Assembly (NCBI GenBank): GCA_029916745.1
Contig: JARXWK010000003.1
Location: 62,001 to 126,000 of the forward strand
DNA: 64,000 bases
Direction: 5' to 3'
Origin: Dysgonomonadaceae bacterium PH5-43
Lineage (GTDB): Bacteria > Bacteroidota > Bacteroidia > Bacteroidales > Azobacteroidaceae
The number at the start of each line of letters is the position of its first letter. Within the stretch, counting starts at the first letter, position 1. Both the position numbers and the translations under genes were made by a program. This document shows positions 9,008 through 17,653 of this stretch, one piece after another. The notes beneath the pieces were generated by a model. The model worked only from the letters and a program-made list of their open reading frames with translations, was not told the origin of the DNA and ran no database searches.

Positions 9008-10918
9008 ATGGATAGAAATACGATTATAGGTTTAATACTAATGGTAGCCGTATTTATTGGCTTTTCGTACTTAAACCGCCCTACACCCGAACAACTTGAA
9101 GCACAACAAAGATATAGAGACTCTATTGCTTTAGTACAAAATCAAGAGATTGCAAAGTTAAACGAAGCTCTTAATGCCGAACCTAAAGATATTGCTTTAG
9201 AGCAAAGTGAAACTCCCGACTCGGTAAAGCAAGCTAAGCTTTTCGACACTTATGGTAGCTTTGGAATTTCTAAAGAAGGAGAAGAACAATTCGTCACTTT
9301 AGAAAACGAATTAATGACGCTAAACCTTTCAACTAAGGGAGGACGCATTAGCTCTGTGAACCTAAAAAACTATACCGATTATAACGACGAACCGCTTTTC
9401 TTGTTCGACAATAATGAGGCAGACTTTAATCTGACGTTTATAACAGCCAACAATCGGGTATTAAGTACAAGCGACTTTTACTTTGAAGCTATTAAAAGCT
9501 CCGACTCAAAAGCAACTCTTAGACTTAATGCTGGCGATGGCAAATCAATGGATTTTGTTTACACTATCCACCCTGATGATTATATGGTAGACTTTGAAAT
9601 TGTTTCAAACAATCTCGAAACAGAACTGTCTCCTTCAATGCGAACTTTAGACATTCAGTGGAAACAAAAAATACGTCAACAAGAAAAAGGAAGAACCTTT
9701 GAAGAGCGTTACGCAAGGTTAACCTACAAATTCTTATCAGATGATGTAGAACAACTAAAAGAAAGCAAAGATGATATTAAGAGTATTTCCAATCGCCTTA
9801 AATGGATAGGATACAAAGACCAGTTCTTTTCTTCTGTTTTAATAGCTAACGAAAACTTTGAGTCGGCTAAATTAGAATCAAGATACTTTTCGGCTGGTAA
9901 ATATATAAAAGAATACAGTTCTTATTCGAGCGTACCTTTTAATGTTCACGACAACAAAGCCATTGGTTTTAATTATTATTTCGGTCCTAACGATTACACT
10001 TTACTTAAGAGTTACGACAAAACTAAATTTGAAGGACAAGACATTGAACTCGAAAAACTTGTTCCACTTGGTTGGAGTTTGTTCCGTTTCATAAACAAAT
10101 GGCTTATCATTCCAATCTTCGATGCTTTAAGAGGTTGGGGAGTTGGCATTGGCTTGGCAATTCTTTTACTTACAATAATCATCAAAAGTATATTATTCCC
10201 ACTTACTTACAAATCATTTATGTCGTCGGCTAAGATGAGAGTTCTTAAGCCACAGATAGAAAAGATTAACGAGAAGCATCCAGGACCAGACAATGCAATG
10301 GAGCGTCAGAAGAAAGTAATGGAACTGTATAATCAGTGCGGTATTAACCCTATGGCTGGTTGTTTGCCTATGTTATTGCAAATGCCTTTCTTACTTGCTC
10401 TATTCTGGTTCTTCCCTACTGCTATAGAATTAAGACATCAAAGCTTCTTATGGGCTACCGACTTATCGACCTACGATTCTCTTATACATTGGGACGCACA
10501 GATACCTATTATATCTACTTACTTCGGTAATCATATTAGTTTGTTCTGTTTATTGTTCTCTTTGGTAACAATATTGAATACCAAATACACAATGGCTCAG
10601 CAAAGCGGCGGTCAAGAGCAAATGCCTGGTATGAAGATGATGATGTATTTTATGCCTGTTATGATGTTCTTTGTACTGAACTCTTATCCTGCAGGTTTGA
10701 ACTACTACTATCTTGTTTCAACATTTTTTACTGTTGCTCAAACATTGGCATTCCGTTTCTTAATCAACGAAGATAAACTTTTGTTGAAATTAGAAGCTAA
10801 TAAGAGTAAAAATAAAACTAAGAAGAAATCTGGTTTTATGGCTCGCCTAGAGGAAGCTCAAAAGCAACAACAAGCGATGCTTAAAGAACAACAAAAGAAA
10901 AACAACAAGAAGAAATAA
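9008..10918 (+). CDS. yidC: Membrane protein insertase YidC
   Basis: 636 aa. An N-terminal TM anchor (residues about 4-21) is followed by a large periplasmic domain, then the conserved insertase core of five TM segments from about residue 355, including ILFPLTYKSFMSSAKM, GCLPMLLQMPFLLALFW and MPVMMFFVLNSYPAGLNYYY. The tail is very rich in lysine and glutamine (KNKTKKKSG to KKNNKKK), as in other YidC proteins where it contacts the ribosome. It inserts inner-membrane proteins alone or with SecYEG. It is translated from the pyrG message. Confidence 0.97.
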   Translation: MDRNTIIGLILMVAVFIGFSYLNRPTPEQLEAQQRYRDSIALVQNQEIAKLNEALNAEPKDIALEQSETPDSVKQAKLFDTYGSFGISKEGEEQFVTLENELMTLNLSTKGGRISSVNLKNYTDYNDEPLFLFDNNEADFNLTFITANNRVLSTSDFYFEAIKSSDSKATLRLNAGDGKSMDFVYTIHPDDYMVDFEIVSNNLETELSPSMRTLDIQWKQKIRQQEKGRTFEERYARLTYKFLSDDVEQLKESKDDIKSISNRLKWIGYKDQFFSSVLIANENFESAKLESRYFSAGKYIKEYSSYSSVPFNVHDNKAIGFNYYFGPNDYTLLKSYDKTKFEGQDIELEKLVPLGWSLFRFINKWLIIPIFDALRGWGVGIGLAILLLTIIIKSILFPLTYKSFMSSAKMRVLKPQIEKINEKHPGPDNAMERQKKVMELYNQCGINPMAGCLPMLLQMPFLLALFWFFPTAIELRHQSFLWATDLSTYDSLIHWDAQIPIISTYFGNHISLFCLLFSLVTILNTKYTMAQQSGGQEQMPGMKMMMYFMPVMMFFVLNSYPAGLNYYYLVSTFFTVAQTLAFRFLINEDKLLLKLEANKSKNKTKKKSGFMARLEEAQKQQQAMLKEQQKKNNKKK

Positions 10919-10923
10919 AATTA

Positions 10924-10952
10924 AAAGACAGGCAAATCAACAGTCTGTCTTT
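10924..10952 (+). terminator. Hairpin after yidC
   Basis: AAAGACAG (10924-10931) pairs with CTGTCTTT (10945-10952) over a 13-nt loop, followed by an AT-rich run rather than a clean U tract. Confidence 0.45.
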
Positions 10953-10972
10953 AATTTATAATTTTTACTTAG

Positions 10973-12454
10973 GTGATAAACACAAGCATAAATATCCATG
11001 ATAAGTTTTCTGTTGAGTTTAAGGTAGGATTCTACACTTCTCAAAAAGAAAATAACTTAAACGAATTTAAGATAAACTCATGGATATTTGTGCCTAATAG
11101 CTTAGATATTAATAGCTACACCTATACACAACAACAATTTTATTCTGATGTAAAGTCAAATATTAGACTTATCACTCCAATTTATACTCTTGAAGAGATA
11201 TTAACAGAAGGCAAAGGTCCGTTACCAAGATTAGAAAAGGCCTTAAACAACTACATCAAACAACCAACAGAAGAACACGCCGAGCAATACACTTATCAAA
11301 TCAAAATGTTTATGTGTATAGTTCAGAGTGCACTAAGAACTCAAACTTATAAAACAAAAAGAAAGAAAAAAGAAAATGCCTTTAATGAGAGTATATCTCA
11401 CCTTCTTAATCACATTTACTCTATCAATAGTAAATTCAGAACAATTAGAGATAAAGCAATAACCAATCGGAGTATCCCTAAAGAACTTAAAGAATACATA
11501 CTTTTTGGTGATGAATATCTTAGCTTGATTACCGAAAACACTATATACTCTCTTCTTAAACAAATAAAGAAAAAACCTTTCGATTGTTTCAAACACATTG
11601 ATAATGTTAAAGACGACTTAATAGATTTACTTAACTACGAACAAGAAAATATAAAATCTATGGGCTATAGCGAGCCTATAGAAAAAGAAGATGAACACAA
11701 CAGTTTAGAACTTATAAAGAGGAGTCTGCTATCGAAGTTCATTGAAAGTGATTTATATTTACAACGCATAAAAAAGCCCGATGGTGAGTTTGTAAGAGAG
11801 TTTTATTACAGTATTGCAGCAGGATTGGCTATGGTGTTTGCAACTATAGTATCTTTCGTTGCAACAAAAGAGTTTGGTAATTTTACAGTTTCACTGTTTC
11901 TTGCTTTAGTGGTAGGATATATGTTTAAAGATAAAATCAAATCAACTGCTCGCTACTACTTCTCATCTAAGTTAGACCAAAAGTATTTCGATTGGAAATA
12001 CAACTTAAGTATAAGAAACCAAAAGATAGGTTGGATAAAAGAAGCTTTCGACTTTGTAAACGGAAACAAAGTACCTAAAGAAATCATCAATCTAAGAAAC
12101 AAAACTCCTTTAGTAAAGGCCGAAAACAAAGTTTATGACGAGCAAGTTATTCTTTATCGTAAACGAGTAGGCATACTTAAAAGAGAATTAGAGAAATACA
12201 AAGAATATCGTTTGTCTGGTATAAACAACATAGTAAGACTAAATCTTATGTCGTTTATCAAAAAGATGGATAACCCTACCCTACCTATTAATATTCCTGA
12301 TATTGAGAATGGCTACAAGGTAATTCAAGGAAACCGAGTTTATGCCTTATACATTATATTAGAATGTAGCTCCGACGAAGAAGCTTACTACAAAACATAC
12401 CGTCTGTTGTTAAACAGAACAGGTATAGCTGATGTTGTTGAAGTAAACGAATAA
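10973..12454 (+). CDS. Conserved membrane-associated protein of unknown function
   Basis: 493 aa, not recognised. The only early start is GTG at 10973, about 20 bp after the yidC hairpin. Residues 1-280 are charged and helical with no signal peptide. Two adjacent hydrophobic segments follow, YYSIAAGLAMVFATIVSFVA and FGNFTVSLFLALVVGYMF, near residues 280-320. A lysine- and tyrosine-rich cytoplasmic region continues to the end. A hairpin anchor with large cytoplasmic domains on both sides is the most that can be said. It may be read through from yidC or have its own promoter. It converges on the gene at 12464. Confidence 0.7.
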   Translation: MINTSINIHDKFSVEFKVGFYTSQKENNLNEFKINSWIFVPNSLDINSYTYTQQQFYSDVKSNIRLITPIYTLEEILTEGKGPLPRLEKALNNYIKQPTEEHAEQYTYQIKMFMCIVQSALRTQTYKTKRKKKENAFNESISHLLNHIYSINSKFRTIRDKAITNRSIPKELKEYILFGDEYLSLITENTIYSLLKQIKKKPFDCFKHIDNVKDDLIDLLNYEQENIKSMGYSEPIEKEDEHNSLELIKRSLLSKFIESDLYLQRIKKPDGEFVREFYYSIAAGLAMVFATIVSFVATKEFGNFTVSLFLALVVGYMFKDKIKSTARYYFSSKLDQKYFDWKYNLSIRNQKIGWIKEAFDFVNGNKVPKEIINLRNKTPLVKAENKVYDEQVILYRKRVGILKRELEKYKEYRLSGINNIVRLNLMSFIKKMDNPTLPINIPDIENGYKVIQGNRVYALYIILECSSDEEAYYKTYRLLLNRTGIADVVEVNE

Positions 12455-12463
12455 GAGTTAGAA

Positions 12464-13552
12464 TTACTGCATTATCCTTTTAATAGCTCCCGACTCAGGA
12501 TAAAACAATATTTGCACTGGAGCTTTCTTATCTTCAAATACAGATGTTCCTAATATTTGAGTAGTTCCAAATTGAGTTAGATTTATTGTAGAGTCGAGTA
12601 TTTTAGTTGTTCCATTAAAGATTTCTATTTTAGCTTTACCAGGAACATTATATACAATACTTTCAGACTCTTTAGACTTTCTCTTGGGGTCTTCTGCCTG
12701 TATCTCTACCGAATGAAGATTGATAATATTCATATACACCGGACTACCACTAAGATCGTCGGCACTTACTACTCCAAGATATTTAGAGAAACGAAACAAC
12801 ACCTCTTTGTTAACCTCTGTTGTTGGTTCTATTGTTATTTGTTTTGTTAGTTTGGTAGTCTTTGTTTTACCCAAAAACAATTCTGTCCACAGCTTTTCTT
12901 GAGCATCTAAATTACCAAGAATAATCTTCATAGCCTCACCATCTTTAGGAACATTGTCAGTTTCTCCTGTAATAATATCCTGACGGCTCTCTCTTATCTT
13001 ATAAATATTCTTTGCTGCAACTTCAGCCATCTTACTTATCGAACCTGCTTGTAAATATTCTTCAGTATAAATAGATTGAGGATTAATCTTTAATGCTGTT
13101 GTTGTTGTCTTGTTATTATCTACAACTTTAACAGATTCTTTCTCTGGAGTATATTCGGCATTAATAGAACAGATAAGTCCGTCTTCTGTTAAGCAAACAA
13201 AAGGAGCAGTAGTTTTAGACTTAAACAATACTAAATATGTTTTGTCGGTATCAGGCACTCCCGATTCTTTAATTGAAACTTTATCTAAGCTATATACTGT
13301 TTGATTTTCTATTGCCACATCGTTGTCGTCAATTCCTAAATAACGAGAAGCATAACGAGCATAAGTTCCTGCTTCGTATTCAGTTTTTGTATATTCTACA
13401 TTAAGAGTAAGAACAGATTTAGGCAGTGAATACTGTACGCCATAATCGTTAGTTTTTGTAGCATTTACCTTCAGAACCTTAGTTTGAGCAATACCACATT
13501 GAATAAAGACAATAGTAAATAATATAATTAAAATAGAAATACTTCTTTTCAT
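12464..13552 (-). CDS. DUF4831-like secreted protein
   Basis: 362 aa from the chosen ATG at 13552, which starts the signal peptide MKRSISILIILFTIVF. The -7 box TATTTTTG at 13577-13584 (minus strand) rules out the ATG at 13579. The mature part begins KVLKVNATKTNDYGVQYSLP and has the repeated beta-strand character and length of the DUF4831 family found in Bacteroidales. The family has no known function. Location should be periplasm or outer membrane; the Cys near the signal end (QCGIAQ) is not in a convincing lipobox. Monocistronic and divergent from the glycosyltransferase. Confidence 0.72.
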   Translation of the reverse strand: MKRSISILIILFTIVFIQCGIAQTKVLKVNATKTNDYGVQYSLPKSVLTLNVEYTKTEYEAGTYARYASRYLGIDDNDVAIENQTVYSLDKVSIKESGVPDTDKTYLVLFKSKTTAPFVCLTEDGLICSINAEYTPEKESVKVVDNNKTTTTALKINPQSIYTEEYLQAGSISKMAEVAAKNIYKIRESRQDIITGETDNVPKDGEAMKIILGNLDAQEKLWTELFLGKTKTTKLTKQITIEPTTEVNKEVLFRFSKYLGVVSADDLSGSPVYMNIINLHSVEIQAEDPKRKSKESESIVYNVPGKAKIEIFNGTTKILDSTINLTQFGTTQILGTSVFEDKKAPVQILFYPESGAIKRIMQ

Positions 13553-13576
13553 TTGTGTTGATTTTATGATGGACTG

Positions 13577-13584
13577 CAAAAATA
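13577..13584 (-). promoter_or_regulatory. -7 box of the DUF4831-like gene
   Basis: TATTTTTG on the minus strand, with transcription expected near 13570, 18 bp before the ATG at 13552. Confidence 0.5.
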
Positions 13585-13671
13585 CAGAAAATTATGGATT
13601 ATCAATAATGAATGATTAATAATTGAAGGAGATGCCAAGTAACATCTTATTGCTATCTCAAATTAAAACAT

Positions 13672-13679
13672 TAACTTTG
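13672..13679 (+). promoter_or_regulatory. -7 box of the glycosyltransferase gene
   Basis: TAACTTTG matches TAnnTTTG. Transcription from here would begin near 13686, inside the glycosyltransferase frame but before its conserved N-terminal motif. The true start codon should therefore lie between about 13690 and 13735. Confidence 0.45.
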
Positions 13680-14886
13680 TTGCTATATAAAAGAATTTAT
13701 AGTTATCAATTACTCACTATTAATAATACACAACAACTACGGCACTTACTCTGGCGAAGAAGCTGTTGTAGATAAACAAATTTCTCTTTTCAGAGAGATA
13801 GGTTTTGATGTGTCGGAATATCGTAAAACCACAGAAGGGAGCAGAGGTACTCTTACCGGAAACATAAAAGGGTTGCTGCAAGGATTCTATTCTCCTTCGT
13901 CGGTTAAAGATATTAAAGAGATATTACGCAACAAGAAACCCGATGTGGTAGTCATTCATAATCTTTACCCATACATTTCGCCTGCTATTTTGAAACCTAT
14001 CAAAGAGGCTGGTATACCTATAATTATGACTATTCATAATTACAGACTAATTTGTCCTACTGGGTTGTTTATGCGAGACTCTAAGCCTTGTGAACTCTGT
14101 TTAGAAAAGAAGAATGAGTTGAGTTGCATACAATATAATTGCGAACACTCTCTTATAAAAAGTATAGGCTATGCAGGTCGTAATTGGTTTGCTCGCATTA
14201 CCAAAGCCTATAACAATGTTGATGTATATGCTTGCATTACCGAGTTTCAAGCTAAGAAACTTGTCAGCTATGGTTTCCCTAACAATAAGATGAGAGTAAT
14301 TCCTAACTTTGTAGATAAGGTTGAACCGCTTTCTTCTACCAATCTTTATTCTAATGATTATGTAGCTATTTCGGGACGAATGAGTAAAGAGAAAGGTACA
14401 GATATGATATTAGATATAGCTCGAAAAACTCCTCACATAAAATATCTATTCGCTGGAGTTGTACGCGAAGACGATCAAGATATTATTAAAGATGCTCCAG
14501 ATAATTGTATATTTGCAGGTTATTTATCAGACGATAAGTTAGTTGATTTCTACAATAACTCTCGCTTTATAGTTATAGGCAGTCGTTGTTACGAAGGATT
14601 CTCTATGTCGGTACTCGATGCATCTATGTATGGCAAAGCTACTATCGGACCTGCACACGGAGGTTTTATTGAAATAATAGACGATAAAGAGACCGGATTA
14701 CTTTTCACTCCAAACAATTCTGAGAGTTTACAACAACAAATAGAATATCTTTGGAATAATACCGACGAAGCTATTAGTATGGGTGTTAATGCTTACAATA
14801 AATTAAAAAAGAATTACACCTCAGAAGCCGTTAAAGATAAATGGGAACGATGCATACTTGATTTGCTAAAATCCGCAAAGCAATAA
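13675..14886 (+). CDS. Family 4 glycosyltransferase lacking a standard start codon
   Basis: The conserved N-terminus LLIIHNNYGTYSGEEAVVD is encoded at 13717-13773, but no ATG, GTG or TTG occurs in frame between the stop TAA at 13672-13674 and that motif; the first usual start is GTG at 13810, inside the domain. Further on are a Cys cluster (LICPTG, CELC, CIQYNC), the GT-B core ISGRMSKEKGTDM and EGFSMSVLDASMYGK. Such enzymes transfer sugars from nucleotide donors to surface glycans. Either a rare ATA/ATT start is used or the start has been lost; AT-rich simple sequence lies exactly there. The coordinates give the open frame, not a proven start. Confidence 0.7.
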   Translation, partial: LCCYIKEFIVINYSLLIIHNNYGTYSGEEAVVDKQISLFREIGFDVSEYRKTTEGSRGTLTGNIKGLLQGFYSPSSVKDIKEILRNKKPDVVVIHNLYPYISPAILKPIKEAGIPIIMTIHNYRLICPTGLFMRDSKPCELCLEKKNELSCIQYNCEHSLIKSIGYAGRNWFARITKAYNNVDVYACITEFQAKKLVSYGFPNNKMRVIPNFVDKVEPLSSTNLYSNDYVAISGRMSKEKGTDMILDIARKTPHIKYLFAGVVREDDQDIIKDAPDNCIFAGYLSDDKLVDFYNNSRFIVIGSRCYEGFSMSVLDASMYGKATIGPAHGGFIEIIDDKETGLLFTPNNSESLQQQIEYLWNNTDEAISMGVNAYNKLKKNYTSEAVKDKWERCILDLLKSAKQ

Positions 14887-14928
14887 CACAACCTATTATA
14901 AAACAATCTTCGTAAAAAGAGGAAAGGA

Positions 14929-15173
14929 GGTTAGTAGAACTACCTTATCGTTGTTACTAAAGAAGCGAGTTGCTTCTTAGTAGATACCCCTTACCGTTCT
15001 TAGTAGATACCCCTTGCCGCTCTTAGTAGATACCCGACGTCGCTCTTAGTAGAACCTCCCCGCCTTAATACTTAAAGCACCCCGTCGTTCTTAGTAGAGA
15101 CACCTCGCCTATCTACTAAGAGAGAGAAGGGGTCTCTTAGTAGAAAGACGACCCTAAGTGAAGCTTTGTGTTT
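14929..15173 (+). repeat. Family B array, copy 1: TCTTAGTAGA every 23 bp
   Basis: The core TCTTAGTAGA or its inverse recurs at 14929 (partial), about 14954, 14975, 14998, 15021, 15044, about 15069 (degenerate), 15089, 15112 (inverted) and 15135, mostly exactly 23 bp apart, with variable 13-bp spacers. It begins 43 bp after the glycosyltransferase stop. A 28-bp tail (15146-15173) joins it to the next repeat. The same tail is found inverted at 46764-46791. Confidence 0.85.
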
Positions 15174-15177
15174 CACA

Positions 15178-15463
15178 AGTTAAAAACTAAAAACTAAAAG
15201 ATAAAAGTTAAGTTACCCAAAGGGTAAAAATTCCATAGCCGTACGGCGAGCGAAGCGTTGCCTACGGGGATAGAGTGAAGAACTAAGAACTGGCGCAAAG
15301 CGACAAGCGAGCAAACTCGCAGTTAAAAGCTAAAAACTAAAAGATAAAAGATAAAAGTTAGGGTTACCCAAAGGGTGAAAATTCCATAGCCGTACGGCGA
15401 GCGAAGCGTTGCCTACGGGGATAGAGTGAAGAATTAAGAGTTGGCGCGAAGCAACAAACTTCG
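15178..15463 (+). repeat. Two tandem copies of element U (mini-hairpin repeat)
   Basis: Two units of about 143 bp (15178-15320 and 15321-15463). Each has a run of AACTAAAAGATAAAAG, a small hairpin TTACCC AAA GGG, then an identical 41-bp block (15233-15273 and 15384-15424), then AACTAAGA and a GGCGC(A/G)AAGC segment. The 41-bp block folds with CCGTA/TACGG and GGC/GCC arms and carries GCGAAGC, a sequence known to form a very stable DNA mini-hairpin. A third, inverted copy lies at 46612. Confidence 0.85.
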
Positions 15464-15476
15464 GAATAAATATATT

Positions 15477-15521
15477 AAAACAAGAAAAAGACGGGATAAT
15501 CTCACGTCTTTTTCTTGTTTT
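15477..15521. terminator. Bidirectional terminator between glycosyltransferase and galM
   Basis: A perfect 17-bp stem (15477-15493 with 15505-15521) around the loop GGATAATCTCA, with A/T runs on both sides, serves both convergent genes. Confidence 0.8.
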
Positions 15522-15538
15522 ATAAACTATACAACTTT

Positions 15539-16615
15539 TTACTTTATAGTTGAAAATCTATATTGAGTTGTTGAGTTAAACTCTTCTCCCGGACGCAAAA
15601 CTACACTCGGGAAGTTTGGCTGATTAATACTATCAGGATAATGCTGTGTTTCTAAACAAAAAGCACTACGCTTAGGATAAGTATTCCCGTTTTTACCTAC
15701 AAAACTACCATCAAGATAATTAGCTGTATAAAGCTGAACACCAGGTTCTGTTGTGTATGTGTCCATAACAATACCAGTTTTAGGAGAGATAGCTTTAGCC
15801 GCAAATGCAAGTTCGCCCTCTACCTTATTTATTATAAAAGTATGGTCGTAACCATTTCCATATATAATTTGAGTATTGTCGTCATCTATACGCTCTCCCA
15901 TTGTATGTAAAGTTTGGAAATCAAAAGGAGTTCCTTCTACACTTTCGGGTTTGCCTAACGGAATAGCCACATCGCTTGTAGGAAGATAAGTTGATGCATT
16001 TATTTGTAATTCTTGATCACCAACATAAGCATCTCCTTCTCCAGCAAGATTGAAGTATGAGTGATTAGTAAGATTAATTATCGTTGCTTTATCTGTTGTT
16101 GCTTTATAGTTTATATCTACAGAATTATCATCAGTTAATTTGTAAGTTACCGTAACACTAAGATTTCCGGGATAACCCTCTTCTCCATCTTTCGACAAAT
16201 ATTTAAGTTCTAAAGTTTGTGCATCTATTTGATTAGCGTCCCAAACAACAGAGTTGAAACCTTTAATACCTCCGTGAAGACTATTCGGACCATTGTTTAC
16301 TGCTAAAGTATATTCTGTTCCGTCTAAAGTAAACTTACCATTAGCAACACGATTAGCTGTTCGTCCACAGATAGCACCGAAGTAAGGTTCTTGGTCGTTC
16401 ATATAATCATTTATATTGCTTTTACCAAGCACTACGTCTACCATATTACCTTTGTTGTCAGGCACCATAACAGAAACTATTTTCCCTCCAAAGTTAATAA
16501 CCGTAACTTCCGCTCCGCTTGCATTTGTAAGAACAAATAGTTTTACTTGTTTGCCATCAACAAGTTTCTCGAAATCTTGTTTGTTTAGTCCACTTAATGT
16601 TTTTGTATTTTCCAT
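15539..16615 (-). CDS. galM: Aldose 1-epimerase (galactose mutarotase)
   Basis: 358 aa. Interconverts alpha and beta anomers of hexoses, feeding the Leloir pathway. Family motifs: FGGKIVSVMVPD near the N-terminus, GRTANRVANGKFTLDG, NNGPNSLHGG with the first catalytic His, NLTNHSYFNLAGEGD with the second His, GYDHTFI, and CLETQHYPDSINQPNFPS with the catalytic Glu. No signal peptide, so cytoplasmic. It has its own promoter, divergent from zupT, and ends at a strong terminator shared with the glycosyltransferase side. Confidence 0.93.
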   Translation of the reverse strand: MENTKTLSGLNKQDFEKLVDGKQVKLFVLTNASGAEVTVINFGGKIVSVMVPDNKGNMVDVVLGKSNINDYMNDQEPYFGAICGRTANRVANGKFTLDGTEYTLAVNNGPNSLHGGIKGFNSVVWDANQIDAQTLELKYLSKDGEEGYPGNLSVTVTYKLTDDNSVDINYKATTDKATIINLTNHSYFNLAGEGDAYVGDQELQINASTYLPTSDVAIPLGKPESVEGTPFDFQTLHTMGERIDDDNTQIIYGNGYDHTFIINKVEGELAFAAKAISPKTGIVMDTYTTEPGVQLYTANYLDGSFVGKNGNTYPKRSAFCLETQHYPDSINQPNFPSVVLRPGEEFNSTTQYRFSTIK

Positions 16616-16648
16616 TTTGTTTATTAAGTTTTAAGAATGAATAAAAGA

Positions 16649-16677
16649 CAAAGATAAAAAAGTTATTGGTAAATTTG
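16649..16677. promoter_or_regulatory. Divergent promoters of galM and zupT
   Basis: The minus strand has the -7 box TATCTTTG (16649-16656) for galM. The plus strand has TAAATTTG (16670-16677) for zupT. The two boxes are only 13 bp apart, so the two promoters probably compete. Confidence 0.5.
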
Positions 16678-16727
16678 CAACATAAAAGTAAACATTAATA
16701 TTTATTCTAACGTTTTTAGGTAAGAAT

Positions 16728-17531
16728 ATGGATACAATAACTAATTCTCAGATATTATTTGCTTTCTTGCTTACCGCTATCGCAGGGTTATCTACAGGCA
16801 TTGGAAGTCTTATTGCTCTTCTTAGCAAAAAGACGAATAAAAACTTTTTAAGCATCTCTTTAGGATTTTCGGCTGGGATAATGATATACGTTTCTTTTAT
16901 GGAGATGATGCCGCAAGGATTAGAAGAGCTTTCGCTTGCTTTTGGCGAAAAGTTAGGCACCTTATACCTTATTATATCTTTCTTTACAGGAATGTTTTTA
17001 ATCAGTTTGATAGACTTTCTTATTCCTGAGCAAATTAATCCACACGAAGCACACGGAGTTGAAGAGATGAACAAAGCTGTTCAGCTAAAAAGGACAGGGA
17101 TAATGGTTGCCGTATCAATAGCTATACACAATTTTCCCGAAGGCATTGCAACTTTTACTTCGGCTCTATCGTCTTTAGATGTTGCGATACCTATCACTAT
17201 AGCAATAGCAATACACAATATACCAGAAGGAATAGCAGTTGCTGTTCCTATCTACCACGCTACAGGAAGCCGAAAGAAGGCTTTTTGGTATTCTTTCTTA
17301 TCAGGATTGGCAGAACCATTGGGGGCTTTATTAGCTTTTTTATTCTTAATGAAGTTTTGGACTCCCATTTTAAGCGGAATTACTCTTGCCGCTGTTGCAG
17401 GAATTATGGTATTTATCTCTTTAGACGAACTATTGCCAAGTGCCGAGAAGTACGGAAAGCATCATCTTTCTATAACTGGCGTTGTTGTTGGTATGTTAGT
17501 TATGGCTGTTAGCTTGTTTTTATTTGTATAA
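16728..17531 (+). CDS. zupT: ZIP-family zinc transporter ZupT
   Basis: 267 aa with eight hydrophobic segments. Both signature metal-binding motifs are present, HNFPEGIATF in TM4 and HNIPEGIAVAVP in TM5, plus SLDELLPSAEKYGKHH near the end. Family members import zinc and other divalent cations across the inner membrane. A histidine-containing loop (NPHEAHGVEEMN) lies between TM3 and TM4. It is a single gene with its own promoter; no clear Zur site was seen. Confidence 0.9.
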   Translation: MDTITNSQILFAFLLTAIAGLSTGIGSLIALLSKKTNKNFLSISLGFSAGIMIYVSFMEMMPQGLEELSLAFGEKLGTLYLIISFFTGMFLISLIDFLIPEQINPHEAHGVEEMNKAVQLKRTGIMVAVSIAIHNFPEGIATFTSALSSLDVAIPITIAIAIHNIPEGIAVAVPIYHATGSRKKAFWYSFLSGLAEPLGALLAFLFLMKFWTPILSGITLAAVAGIMVFISLDELLPSAEKYGKHHLSITGVVVGMLVMAVSLFLFV

Positions 17532-17653
17532 AAACAAGCAATCTTTTTTTTAACATAATCTTAACTTGAAAACATTTATTATTCTACATATTTTATGTAC
17601 GTTTGTAGCGTGTTAAATTTTATTATTATTTTTAATTTATAAATGAAAAACAG

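Noticed and set aside
13810-14886. GTG at 13810 as the true glycosyltransferase start
   Set aside because: It would remove the conserved GTYSGEEAVVD region encoded upstream in frame.
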